From Entomortierella parvispora (lineage: Eukaryota > Mortierellomycota > Mortierellomycetes > Mortierellales > Mortierellaceae): a DNA stretch of 64,000 bases. The notes beneath the pieces were generated by a model, which saw only the letters and a list, made by a program, of their open reading frames with translations, had not been told where the DNA came from and made no database searches. A program made the translations under genes and the position numbers. Position 1 is the stretch's first letter. Each line of letters opens with the position of its first letter. Positions 55,832-64,000 of the stretch are shown piece after piece. Location: the NCBI GenBank assembly GCA_963573315.1, contig OY752142.1, positions 1,240,001 to 1,304,000 on the forward strand. The letters are read 5' to 3'.

Positions 55832-56143
55832 AGTGGTTAGGGAAAAGGGAGGGAATTCGTAGGGTGGGAACGGTGAGGCAGTGAATCGAAGGGACCTTTG
55901 CTACCATGTAATAGGCACAGAGGGGAATGCAAGGGAGAGACCGGGAGAGGGGACAGGGATAAGGACCAGGGACAGGGACAGGGGAAGAGGTAGAGTTGGG
56001 AGAACGAATGATGTTTATTATGTAGGGGGGATGGGGGTATATATATACGTCTGTGTGGCTGTGTGGCTGTGGTGGCTATGATGGTATTGTTTGGAGTGTA
56101 GTTTTGGAGTGTAGTTTTGGAGCGTAGCTAATCTTCTGTTGCA

Positions 56144-56984
56144 GAGAGAGAGTCAGCAAAGGGATCAAAAGATAAGTAGAACGAACTGGATGAAAACCAA
56201 GGACCACATACCGAAGAGCAGGCAGGTCCTAACGGGATCCAAACAGGAGAACAAAGACTACAAGGCTAAGAGCACGACGGCGACTATACTATACTAATAA
56301 CAACACAGGGGATGGGATGGGATCTAGTCAGTAAAGCAAGGCAAAGGAGATTCTATCTGGGAAAGGGGACAAGGTCGCCTAACTGAGGGTTCAGAGGAGA
56401 CTCCGAGATATAACGAGGAGGATGGTTGGTCCCCAAGCACCAATGAAGGCCTCAGGGTGGGTTGCCAAGATCATAACAGGTCCACTCAGAAGAGATATGA
56501 CATCGTAAGTGTACCTCGCAAATGGCCAATTGATATCGGATAGGCGAGGGTCCAGGTGATCCTACGGAGCGCTCGGAGGGCGGTACAGGACTTGATCAAG
56601 GAGGGCTGGCACACGGATGGATATGTTGCGAGAGTGGGCAGGGAGGATCAAGGGAACACAAAAGGTCTGGGGGATATCCAGGGAACAGTCAAGGCCCAGG
56701 GATTCGTATATTGCAACGGCGTCCAAAGGCTGATGGGGTTGAATATTGCAGCAACGCCAAGGGTAACTGCGAGACAGATACGAGCAGAAGGGAGGTGTTC
56801 TGGTGATCAACAAGGTACAGGAGGGAATCGTAAGGGGAAAAGGCAACCAGGAGCAAAGTGGACTTTGCTCCCTTTTTTATAGAAAACAGAAAACAGGAAC
56901 AAAAATAAAAAAATAACTAAATACTAAAAATAACTCTCTCTATCTCGCTCGCGTGGATCTGGGACCTGGATCCACTACACCACA
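56144..56984 (+). mobile_element. Element D2, right 841 bp
   Basis: Continues D after C (starting GAGAG) and ends CTACACCACA, followed by CCGG inside a reversed element A LTR. It matches D1 from about 47620 to 48456 with scattered substitutions (for example GTGTACC for GTATACC at ~56510). The non-coding ~100-residue frames are shared with D1. Confidence 0.85.
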
Positions 56985-57063
56985 CCGGGCAGGTACTAAT
57001 CATAAGCCGGACCTATGAGTAGGGTCCGGGATGGCAACATAGATGAAGGAGAACGAGATGGAG
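56985..57063 (-). mobile_element. Element A LTR, reversed, middle part
   Basis: Reverse complement of A LTR sequence upstream of CCGG, interrupted on the right by element E after TGGAG (57059-57063). It continues at 62280. Confidence 0.9.
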
Positions 57064-57184
57064 TGCAATAAGAAGGCCGAGGGACGAGTGGAGACAAGAA
57101 GTGTGGTTTATTATATTGCAAGTTTCTATCTATTATAGGTGTCCATCGCGTGATGTCACCGTATATCTGTTACACCTTCCCCTT

Positions 57185-60100
57185 TTAAAAAATGATATTA
57201 TGCTGTTGCTTGAAGGCTGTGACCATCTCCATGCAGTTGTCTAAGTTATTTACTGGCAGCCACTCATCAGCCTCTCTACCATAGCCCTTGAATGAGACCA
57301 AGAATTGGTGTTGCCTGCGGTAAAAGCGGTATTTTAAAATTTCGTCGACTTCGTACTCATCTTCGCCGTTAATCAGTGAGGTGTCGGGCGGTGCTGCAAC
57401 ACGAATGCCAAGTGATTCCGGTGATGTCAGATAGGGGCGGAAAGTGTCGACATGGAAGACGTCGTGAATCTTGTAGAACGGTGGCAGCTCAACGCGGAAG
57501 GTGACAGGTGAGTGTTGCTCCAAAAGTGTAAAGGGACCAAGGTACTGAGGGCGCAACTTATCGGCTGGTCTTATACTGTCGGCTGGGATGGTGATGTTGG
57601 TGGCACGTAACAGAATCCTATCACCAACTTTGTACTTATGGTCTCGTCGCCGCTTGTTTGCCTGTTCCTCCTGTTTGTCCTGAGCCCGCTGCAGAGCGTC
57701 CTGAGCAAGGGTGAGGGTCGTTGCATGCTCTGTCAAAAAGTGGCTGACAGAGGGTACTGAGCTGGTGGGTGTGCTGAGGAGCGCAATTGGGAGGCGAGGG
57801 TGTTGACCAGAGTTGAGGAAGAACGGTGAATACCCGGTGGAAGCATTGACGGCGTTGTTGTAGGCAAACTCGAGTGATGGAAGAAGCTGATCCCAGTTCG
57901 ACTGTTTGTTGTCAATAAAAGCTCGCAGCATTGTCTTTAGAGTCTTGTTCATAACCTCGGTCTGTCCATCTGTCTGCGGATGGTAAGCTGTTGACAAGGC
58001 TAGTTTGGTGTCCAACAACTTGTGCAACTCCTGCCAAAACCTGCTGGTAAAGCGAGTGTCTCGGTCTGATATGATGGAGGTGGGTAGACCATGCAGCTTG
58101 AAAATGTTGTCAAAGAACTGGTGCGCAACGTCGGCGGCTGTAGCAGTGGTGGTACTGGGAGCAAAGTGAGCGAGCTTGGTGAGCTTATCGACAAACACTG
58201 TAATGGCATCGAACTTCCTGGCTGTGGGAGGAAGAGGTCCAATAAAATCCATGGTAACGACCTCCCAACGTTGCGACGGGATAGGGAGAGGCTGCAAAAG
58301 GCCCGCAGGTCTCTCCTGTGATCCTTTGTTCCTTTGACACTTCTCGCAAGTGGCTACGTACTGCTGAGCATCCTTAGCGATGTTGGGCCAGTACACGAAG
58401 CGGCGCAGGTTATCATAAGTCTTTTGAAAACCGAAGTGTCCAGCCGTGGTTGAGTCGTGGGCATCGTGCAAAAGAGTGAGGCGGACTGGGGAGCGTCGAG
58501 GGATGGTCAAGGTCGTTGTTCCTCGTCGGGTAAAGTAAAGGAGCTTATTTTCGAACGAGTACCCCTTGGCGATGGTTCCATCCAGACAGTCCTTATAGAT
58601 AGGTCCCAGTCGCGAGTCATTGTTGTAGTCTTGAATGAGCTGGTCGCGGACGTCCGGTGACAGAGAGACACTTAGGTTGTGCAGCTCGACAGGGTCAGGG
58701 CCGGGGTCACGGTAGTCTGGTCGTCGAGAGAGAGCGTCTGGTACGATGTTGTCAACTCCTCTTTTGTACCTGAAGTCAAAGTCGTATTCCTGCAGCAACT
58801 CCATCCAACGAGCCTGTCGGCGAGTGAGTTTGGGTTGTGTGGGGAAATGGCGGAGGGTGTCATGGTCGGTGTTGACGGTGAACTTGGTTCCATCGAGGTA
58901 GTAGCGCCAGGTGCGGAGGGCGTGGATGACAGCTAGAAGCTCCTGCTCATGAGTGGGATAGTTTCGTTCGGCTGACTGCAACTTTCTGGAAGTGAATGCA
59001 ATGGGGTGGAGATTCCCTTGTTCATCCTTCTGAAGCAGCACTGCACCAATGGCGAAACCGGATGCATCCGTGTCAACGAAGGTCATGAGGTCGGGGTCGA
59101 AGATGCGGAGGACGGGTGCGGAGCAGATGGCCTCCTTGAGCTGAATGAATGCAGATTGTTGCCTGGCGGTCCATGTGAAGGGTATGTTGTTTGCGAGGAG
59201 GGATGAAAGAGGGAGAGCAATCCCTGCAAAACCAGATACGTACTGTTGATAAAACTGCGCAAGCCCCAAAAACTGCTGGACGTCTTTGGTGCACTTGGGG
59301 GTGGGCCAGTCTCGGATGGCTTTGCTGAGCCCGGCTGATGTTTTGATTCCGTCCTTGGTGATGGTGTGGCCCAGAAATTCAGTCTCGTCTTGCATGAAGG
59401 AGCACTTGCTCAATTTTGCGTACAGACCGTTCTTGCGGAGGAGAGCGAGGACGCTTCGGAGATGTTGCAAGTGTTCTTTCTTGGTCTTGGAGTAGATCAA
59501 CAGGTCGTCTAGATAGACAACGACCCATTTATCTAAGACTGGGTCGAGCACCCGCAACATCATATTGGAGAACGAAGCCGGTGCATTAGTGAGACCAAAG
59601 GGTACAACATTAAATTCAAAATGACCATAGCGACAACGGAACGCTGTCTTGTATGTGTGTGGCTCAAAGATACGCTGCTGATGGTAACCGGATAACAAGT
59701 CCAACTTGGAGTAATAACGGGCTCCACGGAAGCGATCGAGTAGCTCGTCGATACGGGGCAATGGATGTCTGTTCTTCCTGGTGATTTTGTTGAGGCCACG
59801 GTAGTCGACGCACATTCGAAGTGTACCATCTTTCTTCTTAACAAAGAGCACGGGGGCGCCATAGGGCGAGGTGCTTGGTTTGATAAAACCTTTGCTCAAG
59901 AGTTCGTCCAGTTGTTTGTGGAGTTCGTCAAGTTCTGCGATCGAAAGTCTGATAACAGGGCGGAAAGGTGGGTCGGCTGTCGGGTCGGTTATGATCTTCA
60001 TAGCGTCACCGCGATCTGGGGGTAACCCGTCCGGAAGTTTTTCAGGGAAGACGTCAGCGAACTCATCCATGACAATAGCTCGCACCTCTGGAGTCATATC

Positions 60101-61030
60101 CGGAGTCGCGCGGGGTTGGTCAGTTTTTTCAGCTTTCTCAGTTTCTTCGGCGTCTTCTGTTTCTTCAGAAGGCTCTGGAACGTTACGAAGAACGGCCAGG
60201 AATACCTCTGAGCCTGGCAGTGTTGCCATGGCGTGAAAGTGCATGTGTGTGAGGATGAGGCCTTTGGTGCGGCTTTGGATATGATCGGCTTTGAAGCCTC
60301 GACAGTTCCATAGAACATCGACTCCATTGTGTGTGAAATGAAGATCGTTGGTGCGCCAATTGATGAGGGGGTTCACCTTGGTAAGCCAAGGTTTGCCAAG
60401 GATAAGGTCGTATTTGTTGAGGGGGTAGAGAATAGGGTTGAGTGAATCAGAGTAGTCGCCGCGATTGAGTGTGATGGGAACGGTGTGTTTGGTGAGGGAA
60501 GAGGAGCCATTGGGGAGAAGGATGGGGATAGGCTGGCATTCAATGCGGTGGAGTTGGTGTTGTTTTTGGAAGGAAGAACTGATGATATTACCTTCTGCAC
60601 CACCGTCAATCAGGATCCTGGCGGCGTGGCCATTGATTGAACCGATGAAAGTGAGCAGTTGGCTCTCTGCCCTCTGGACAGTGAATTCGTGTAGGCGAAT
60701 CGCACGACGCTTCAACTTCTTCAACTGACTTTTGGACAGAGGTACACTAGGTGCCTGCGGTACAGCGAGAGGGTCCGGTTCATCTGTATCGGGGAATCTA
60801 GGTAGGGGAGCGGACGAAGCAACTGGAGCGGGCGAGGCAACAGGTTTTTTGGTTTGGTTTTGGTCCGAAGGAACAACCAGAGCATCGTGGATGTGAGTTC
60901 GCTTGTCATGATTGGTGTCATGTTTCTGTATGATAGAATCCAGTGAAGTTTTATTTGAAGAACTTAGCTCAAGGTTGTTGTTTACAGTTTCGGCAACTGA
61001 GGTCCGGACCGACCTTAGTTGCCGGGAGCA
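57185..61030 (-). CDS. Element E Pol (expressed by -1 frameshift)
   Basis: Open in -1 frame from the slippery site at 61036-61030 to a stop at 57185 (1,281 codons). A Pro-rich linker is followed by a protease ILIDGGAEGN (DGG in place of D-T/S-G), reverse transcriptase (VDYRGLNKI, VVVYLDDLLIYS), RNase H (VDTDASGFAIGAVLL), HHCC finger (AGHFGFQKTYDNL...CEKCQRNK), integrase (VVTMDFIGPLP, ISDRDTRF, YHPQTDGQTEVMN) and a C-terminal domain (YEVDEILKYRF...FLVSFKGYGREADEWLPVNNL) that looks like a diverged chromodomain. Close relative of C Pol. Confidence 0.92.
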   Translation of the reverse strand, partial: CSRQLRSVRTSVAETVNNNLELSSSNKTSLDSIIQKHDTNHDKRTHIHDALVVPSDQNQTKKPVASPAPVASSAPLPRFPDTDEPDPLAVPQAPSVPLSKSQLKKLKRRAIRLHEFTVQRAESQLLTFIGSINGHAARILIDGGAEGNIISSSFQKQHQLHRIECQPIPILLPNGSSSLTKHTVPITLNRGDYSDSLNPILYPLNKYDLILGKPWLTKVNPLINWRTNDLHFTHNGVDVLWNCRGFKADHIQSRTKGLILTHMHFHAMATLPGSEVFLAVLRNVPEPSEETEDAEETEKAEKTDQPRATPDMTPEVRAIVMDEFADVFPEKLPDGLPPDRGDAMKIITDPTADPPFRPVIRLSIAELDELHKQLDELLSKGFIKPSTSPYGAPVLFVKKKDGTLRMCVDYRGLNKITRKNRHPLPRIDELLDRFRGARYYSKLDLLSGYHQQRIFEPHTYKTAFRCRYGHFEFNVVPFGLTNAPASFSNMMLRVLDPVLDKWVVVYLDDLLIYSKTKKEHLQHLRSVLALLRKNGLYAKLSKCSFMQDETEFLGHTITKDGIKTSAGLSKAIRDWPTPKCTKDVQQFLGLAQFYQQYVSGFAGIALPLSSLLANNIPFTWTARQQSAFIQLKEAICSAPVLRIFDPDLMTFVDTDASGFAIGAVLLQKDEQGNLHPIAFTSRKLQSAERNYPTHEQELLAVIHALRTWRYYLDGTKFTVNTDHDTLRHFPTQPKLTRRQARWMELLQEYDFDFRYKRGVDNIVPDALSRRPDYRDPGPDPVELHNLSVSLSPDVRDQLIQDYNNDSRLGPIYKDCLDGTIAKGYSFENKLLYFTRRGTTTLTIPRRSPVRLTLLHDAHDSTTAGHFGFQKTYDNLRRFVYWPNIAKDAQQYVATCEKCQRNKGSQERPAGLLQPLPIPSQRWEVVTMDFIGPLPPTARKFDAITVFVDKLTKLAHFAPSTTTATAADVAHQFFDNIFKLHGLPTSIISDRDTRFTSRFWQELHKLLDTKLALSTAYHPQTDGQTEVMNKTLKTMLRAFIDNKQSNWDQLLPSLEFAYNNAVNASTGYSPFFLNSGQHPRLPIALLSTPTSSVPSVSHFLTEHATTLTLAQDALQRAQDKQEEQANKRRRDHKYKVGDRILLRATNITIPADSIRPADKLRPQYLGPFTLLEQHSPVTFRVELPPFYKIHDVFHVDTFRPYLTSPESLGIRVAAPPDTSLINGEDEYEVDEILKYRFYRRQHQFLVSFKGYGREADEWLPVNNLDNCMEMVTAFKQQHNIIF

Positions 61031-61962
61031 TTTCCCGACTGGGAACCGCTCTCGTTAGTCATTCCAACGTTGTTAAGGGAGCGCCGTCCGGAAGAATTGC
61101 GCAAGGGACAGTTACCGGCATAGTGTCCGGCTTTTTCCTGGCGGCAGCGAAAGCATCCGTTATTCGCTCTGAGTCGTTCGCGTTCCTCAAACGAGAGTTT
61201 TCGAAGGCGAGGGCCTTGGAGGTTGTTAAGCTGCAGGGTTAGATTAGCGATTGATGTCATTAGTGCTGCCATAGGGTTGCCGATGTTGTCGATCTCCATC
61301 GCCATGTTGGACTGTTGTGTGGCGGCGGCGTTGGCTACGGTATAGTCGAGACCCGCAGAAGATGTAGATTTCGAAGGACCAGCAGAGTATTCGTAGATCT
61401 GATCAAACTGTTCCGCTACGCTGCACAAGTCGTGGATGGTGGTCGCGGGGTTGTTGAGTTTGTACGTGAGGAGGACTTGTCGAAGCGCTTGGGGTGCGCC
61501 TTTCAAGAAGCAAGATGTGGCGGCCTGTTCAAGTGTGCGGCGGGCTTCAGGGCCCATGTCGTGAGGGGTCAGGAAGGACATGTACTTCCGAGTACGAGCG
61601 ACATAGTCTGGCACTGTAGAGGTCATCTTGATGTCAAAAAGCATAGTGCGCACCTGGTCGATGAATCCAGCAGGTTGGAATGCAGCACGGAAGCTTTTAA
61701 CAAAGTCGTCCCAGGGAGCGTCGTCAGTGAGAACATTACCATCCCACCAGAGTGTGGCATCCCCGGTCAGAAAGATAGCAGCGTGCAAAGTGCGCTGGTC
61801 ATCAGGGATACGGGCGCCTTTGAAGAACCGTGTGATGGCTGTCAACCAGATCTCGCATTTGAACCCGTCTCTTTCTCCCTTGTAGGGCTCGGGTTGGGGG
61901 AAGCGGAAGGTGGCGGATGCAAAGCCAGATGGGGCAGTGGATATGGTGTCGGGGGATGTCAT
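61015..61962 (-). CDS. Element E Gag (315 aa)
   Basis: Begins MTSPDTISTAPSGFASATFR. It has the gag core (PYKGERDGFKCEIWLTAITR...APWDDFVKSFRAAF) and ends SGSQSGNAPGN. The zinc knuckle CFRCRQEKAGHYAGNC has six residues between the second Cys and His instead of the usual four. The slippery G-GGA-AAT lies in phase near the stop. Confidence 0.92.
   Translation of the reverse strand: MTSPDTISTAPSGFASATFRFPQPEPYKGERDGFKCEIWLTAITRFFKGARIPDDQRTLHAAIFLTGDATLWWDGNVLTDDAPWDDFVKSFRAAFQPAGFIDQVRTMLFDIKMTSTVPDYVARTRKYMSFLTPHDMGPEARRTLEQAATSCFLKGAPQALRQVLLTYKLNNPATTIHDLCSVAEQFDQIYEYSAGPSKSTSSAGLDYTVANAAATQQSNMAMEIDNIGNPMAALMTSIANLTLQLNNLQGPRLRKLSFEERERLRANNGCFRCRQEKAGHYAGNCPLRNSSGRRSLNNVGMTNESGSQSGNAPGN
61030..61036 (-). 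promoter_or_regulatory. -1 frameshift slippery heptamer, element E
   Basis: GGGAAAT in gag phase (TCG-GGA-AAT), fitting X-XXY-YYZ, 12 bases upstream of the gag stop. Pol is open in the resulting frame. Confidence 0.72.
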
Positions 61963-62024
61963 GGAGAGGCCGTGGAAGAGGTTTGTGAGGGTGTCAATGG
62001 GGTCTAGGGGGTTTGATGAGGACA

Positions 62025-62140
62025 GGGTGGCGGGGGCAGGGGTCAGGGGTCAGGAGTCAGGGGGTAGGGGCAGGGGTCAGGGGTCAGGAGTCAGGGGGTA
62101 GGGGCAGGGGTAGGGGTCGGGGTCAGGGTTAGGGGTCAGT
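62025..62140. repeat. G-rich tandem repeat in element E leader
   Basis: Two ~41-bp copies of a GGGGTCAGGAGTCAGGGGGTA-like unit plus degenerate GGGGTC/GGGGCA blocks sit between the E primer site and gag. Runs of four or five G on the plus strand could form G-quadruplexes. Confidence 0.75.
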
Positions 62141-62279
62141 GGATCGAGGAACCTTTGCTACCATGCAATAAGAAGGCCGAGGGACGAGTGGAGACAAGAA
62201 GTGTGGTTTATTATATTGCAAGTTTCTATCTATTATAGGTGTCCATCGCGTGATGTCACCGTATATCTGTTACATGGAG

Positions 62280-62477
62280 GTCCTGATAGGTGCGGCTGAG
62301 AGATACGTACTAAGGGTAGCTATAGCCCTAGGTCCAGAACCTGGACGCCAGGGGTACTCGTCGGAGATCAGAGGACAAGCCAATGAGTGCGGATACAGAT
62401 CCTAGGTTCGCGATCCTAGACCAGAGGTACAAGAGACGCGTACTTCGTACGATCTGTGTCTGCGACGTTTCGTGACA
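62280..62477 (-). mobile_element. Element A LTR, reversed, 5' end
   Basis: Reverse complement of A LTR positions 1-198, ending ...CGTTTCGTGACA at 62477. The outside flank AATTC begins unrelated sequence, so this is the right border of the retroelement nest. Confidence 0.9.
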
Positions 62478-62896
62478 AATTCCTGCAATGGTCTCCGTTT
62501 CATATGCAATTTTCCAAAAGAGTTTCTTCTACAGTAAATCGTGAGTTGAGGCTGGAAGCCCTCAGGCGGATGCCAAAACTCAACACCCTTGGTTTTCCGT
62601 TGGCAAAAAATTCTCGAAAAAAAATTTTCTCGAACATTTACACCGACGATTTTCCGTCGAACATTTACACCAACGATCTTCCTGTCGCAATTTCATGCCA
62701 TCGATGTAGCGATGTTTCACCGATGACAACCGATGATATGCATTGGATCGTGATATCTACTGCAACATCCACTGGGAATAATATCTGATGATATCCGCAT
62801 TGGATCGTGATATGTCTCAACACTTTTGGGATGGTATATGCATTGGATCGAGTTAGATCGTGATTTGTTCGTGGAATATGTTTTTAAAAAGTTCCA
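62478..62896. repeat. AT-rich region with short direct repeats
   Basis: No gene seen. Two adjacent 27-bp copies of a TCGAACATTTACACC-containing unit lie at 62630-62656 and 62657-62683. GCATTGGATCGTGATAT recurs near 62740, 62790 and, partly, 62840. The arrangement resembles iterons upstream of the palindrome. Confidence 0.6.
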
Positions 62897-63249
62897 CTAG
62901 GAGCACATCCACATCCAATTTGGCGCAGTATGAACTGCTGGCCAAATGTGGACTGTTGTGCTACGCAAGCGTCGATGCATCCATCCATGCTACCAATTTC
63001 CATTGGTGTCATGTGGATGATCTCCCCCCTAAAATAAGGCCCCTTTTGGGTTCGTGGCACATCATCTCCACATCTGCCGAAAAGGGGCCTTATTTTAGGG
63101 GGGAGATTGGGGTGATATCAGGAGATCATCCACATGACACCAATGGAAATTGGTAGCATGGATGGATGCATCGACGCTTGCGTAGCACAACAGTCCACAT
63201 TTGGCCAGCAGTTCATACTGCGCCAAATTGGATGTGGATGTGCTCCTAG
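62897..63249. repeat. Long near-perfect palindrome
   Basis: The left arm 62897-63047 (151 bp) and right arm 63080-63249 (170 bp) are exact reverse complements apart from a 19-bp insertion in the right arm, with a 32-bp loop (63048-63079). It begins and ends CTAG. The right arm runs directly into the reading frame at 63134-64000. Confidence 0.92.
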
Positions 63250-64000
63250 GCTGAAAATTCCAAAGGAATCTGTGCGCAACGAGGGATTCACGGACTTTTC
63301 CAAGATTTTCTGCGACTCTATTATTTTTTGGGGGTTGTACAATGGCGTTAAAGAAGACACAAAGGGCGCTAACGTGGGAAAGTATATCGCCGAATTACGG
63401 GTGACATTTGAACAGGCGGACATGGCAGTAGAGTCCATCATGATGACACACACCGGATTGTTAGATGATGACCACAAGATCGTTTCTGAGAAAATGCGGA
63501 AACGTCATCGCGAACAGTGTGGTAAAAAGTATATTGCCAAGTACATTGCGATCAAGGTGTCGTTGAGTTACGCTCATCTGCGCAGAACAGTAAGGATGCT
63601 GGAAAATGTACAGCAACAGCTCGAAAAGAAGTGCATCGCTCTACATGCAGCTGGAACGCCACATTCGTGAACAAAAGGCTGGTATCATCATCCAAGACCG
63701 CAAGAAAGTTGGCGATAACTGCATTTCCTGGATGGGAAATCGGAAACACACCAAAAATATCCGGTACAAGGTGTATAACAAGTTCGTGCAACAGTTGGAG
63801 AGTGCGGAGGTACGAAAGAGTTTGGGTTCGCGAATGGAGAATCTTGTGGAAAAGGAGGGCAAGTTTGCGGACCATTTGCGACGATACGAAGATTGTGGAT
63901 ACTCACGTCTGGAGTTGACATTCTACGGCTCCAAACTTCTGTCCACAGTAGAGTACCGTGAAAGGATGGAAGAAACCAGGCAAATGCTGGGCTCTTGCAC
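63134..64000 (+). pseudogene. Unrecognised protein, frameshifted, runs off window
   Basis: Not recognised. A frame open from 63134 (inside the palindrome's right arm) gives a coding-like segment from ~63250 (RLKIPKESVRNEGFTDF onward). It ends at 63670 after a helical stretch VQQQLEKKCIAL. A different frame (+1) is open from the ATG at 63645 to the window end and continues the same helical pattern (MQLERHIREQKAG), then YKVYNKFVQQLESAEV, RRYEDCGYSRLELTFYGSK and more. The overlap suggests one gene with a single-base shift near 63640, or two overlapping genes. The Arg/Lys-rich, Tyr-containing C-terminal part could belong to a replication- or recombination-type protein, but this is only an impression. 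Confidence 0.5.

Larger units (their letters stand above)
50768..56143 (-). mobile_element. Ty3/gypsy chromovirus C, full length (5,376 bp), mismatched flanks
   Basis: 237-bp LTRs at 50768-51004 and 55907-56143 (coding strand TGCAACAG...CTATTACA). A tRNA-type primer site TGGTAGCAAAGGTCCC at 55906-55891 and a polypurine tract AAGAGGGGAAGG next to the 3' LTR. Left flank GCCAC, right flank GAGAG: the ends belong to two different insertions into D copies. Confidence 0.93.
57064..62274 (-). mobile_element. Ty3/gypsy element E, full length (5,211 bp)
   Basis: Very short 111-bp LTRs at 57064-57174 and 62164-62274 (coding strand TGTAACAG...TTATTGCA), target duplicates TGGAG on both sides, and a primer-binding site TGGTAGCAAAGGTTCC at 62163-62148. 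Gag and Pol frames are complete, so the copy may be recent. Confidence 0.94.

Noticed and set aside
62025-62140. Telomere-like repeat at the right edge of the nest
   Set aside because: Only one GGTTAGGGG block is present within a GGGGTCA/GGGGCA array; it is part of the element E leader, inside E's target duplications.

Overview
The window looks like a fungal nuclear chromosome. The genes are intron-rich, with GT-AG introns of about 65-140 bp, and include a fungal-type Gpi1, an Sfp1-like zinc-finger protein and an HSF-type factor. A 1,543-residue XPG-like/Fanzor-like protein and several chromodomain Ty3/gypsy elements suggest an early-diverging lineage, perhaps Mortierellomycotina. That placement is inference, not proof. 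All exon structures were built by hand from splice consensus, reading frame and family conservation.

1-20.3 kb is gene territory. In order: an HSF-type DNA-binding protein cut by the window edge (-); the tRNA 2-thiolation enzyme Ncs6/CTU1 (+); a membrane-anchored alpha/beta hydrolase (-); an unrecognised Lys-rich coiled-coil protein (+); a very large fusion of an XPG/FEN1-like nuclease with a Fanzor/TnpB-like RuvC nuclease (+); a possible small two-helix membrane protein abutting the GPI-anchor gene GPI1 (+); and an Sfp1-like C2H2 factor (-). About 2 kb of apparently empty sequence follows.

20.4-62.5 kb is a nest of LTR elements, named here A, B, C, E and F (Ty3/gypsy; the chromodomain is clear in A, B, C and F) plus D (a 1-kb TG...CA element with 4-bp target duplications). 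Target-site duplications give the insertion order. A entered the 3' region of F (GAGGG). B entered the A gag (GAAAG). A second B entered B (ATGAG). D entered the A pol (ACGT) and, separately, an A LTR (CCGG). C entered D. E entered the A LTR (TGGAG). Two elements have mismatched flanks: B1 (GAAAG/CCAAG) and C (GCCAC/GAGAG). One A LTR is split into two oppositely oriented halves 26 kb apart. A 5,150-bp segment is directly duplicated with no visible indels. The nest was therefore reshaped by ectopic recombination between copies, or is misassembled.

62.5-64 kb leaves the nest. It holds short iterated motifs, a near-perfect 150-bp palindrome, and an unrecognised, apparently frameshifted reading frame that runs off the edge.

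The best candidate for something undescribed is the fusion gene at 6.8-11.6 kb, which carries two complete-looking nuclease active sites. Next are the palindrome plus reading frame at the right edge, and the mechanistic signatures in the retroelements: a self-priming site in A and in-phase -1 slippery heptamers at the gag/pol junctions of C and E.
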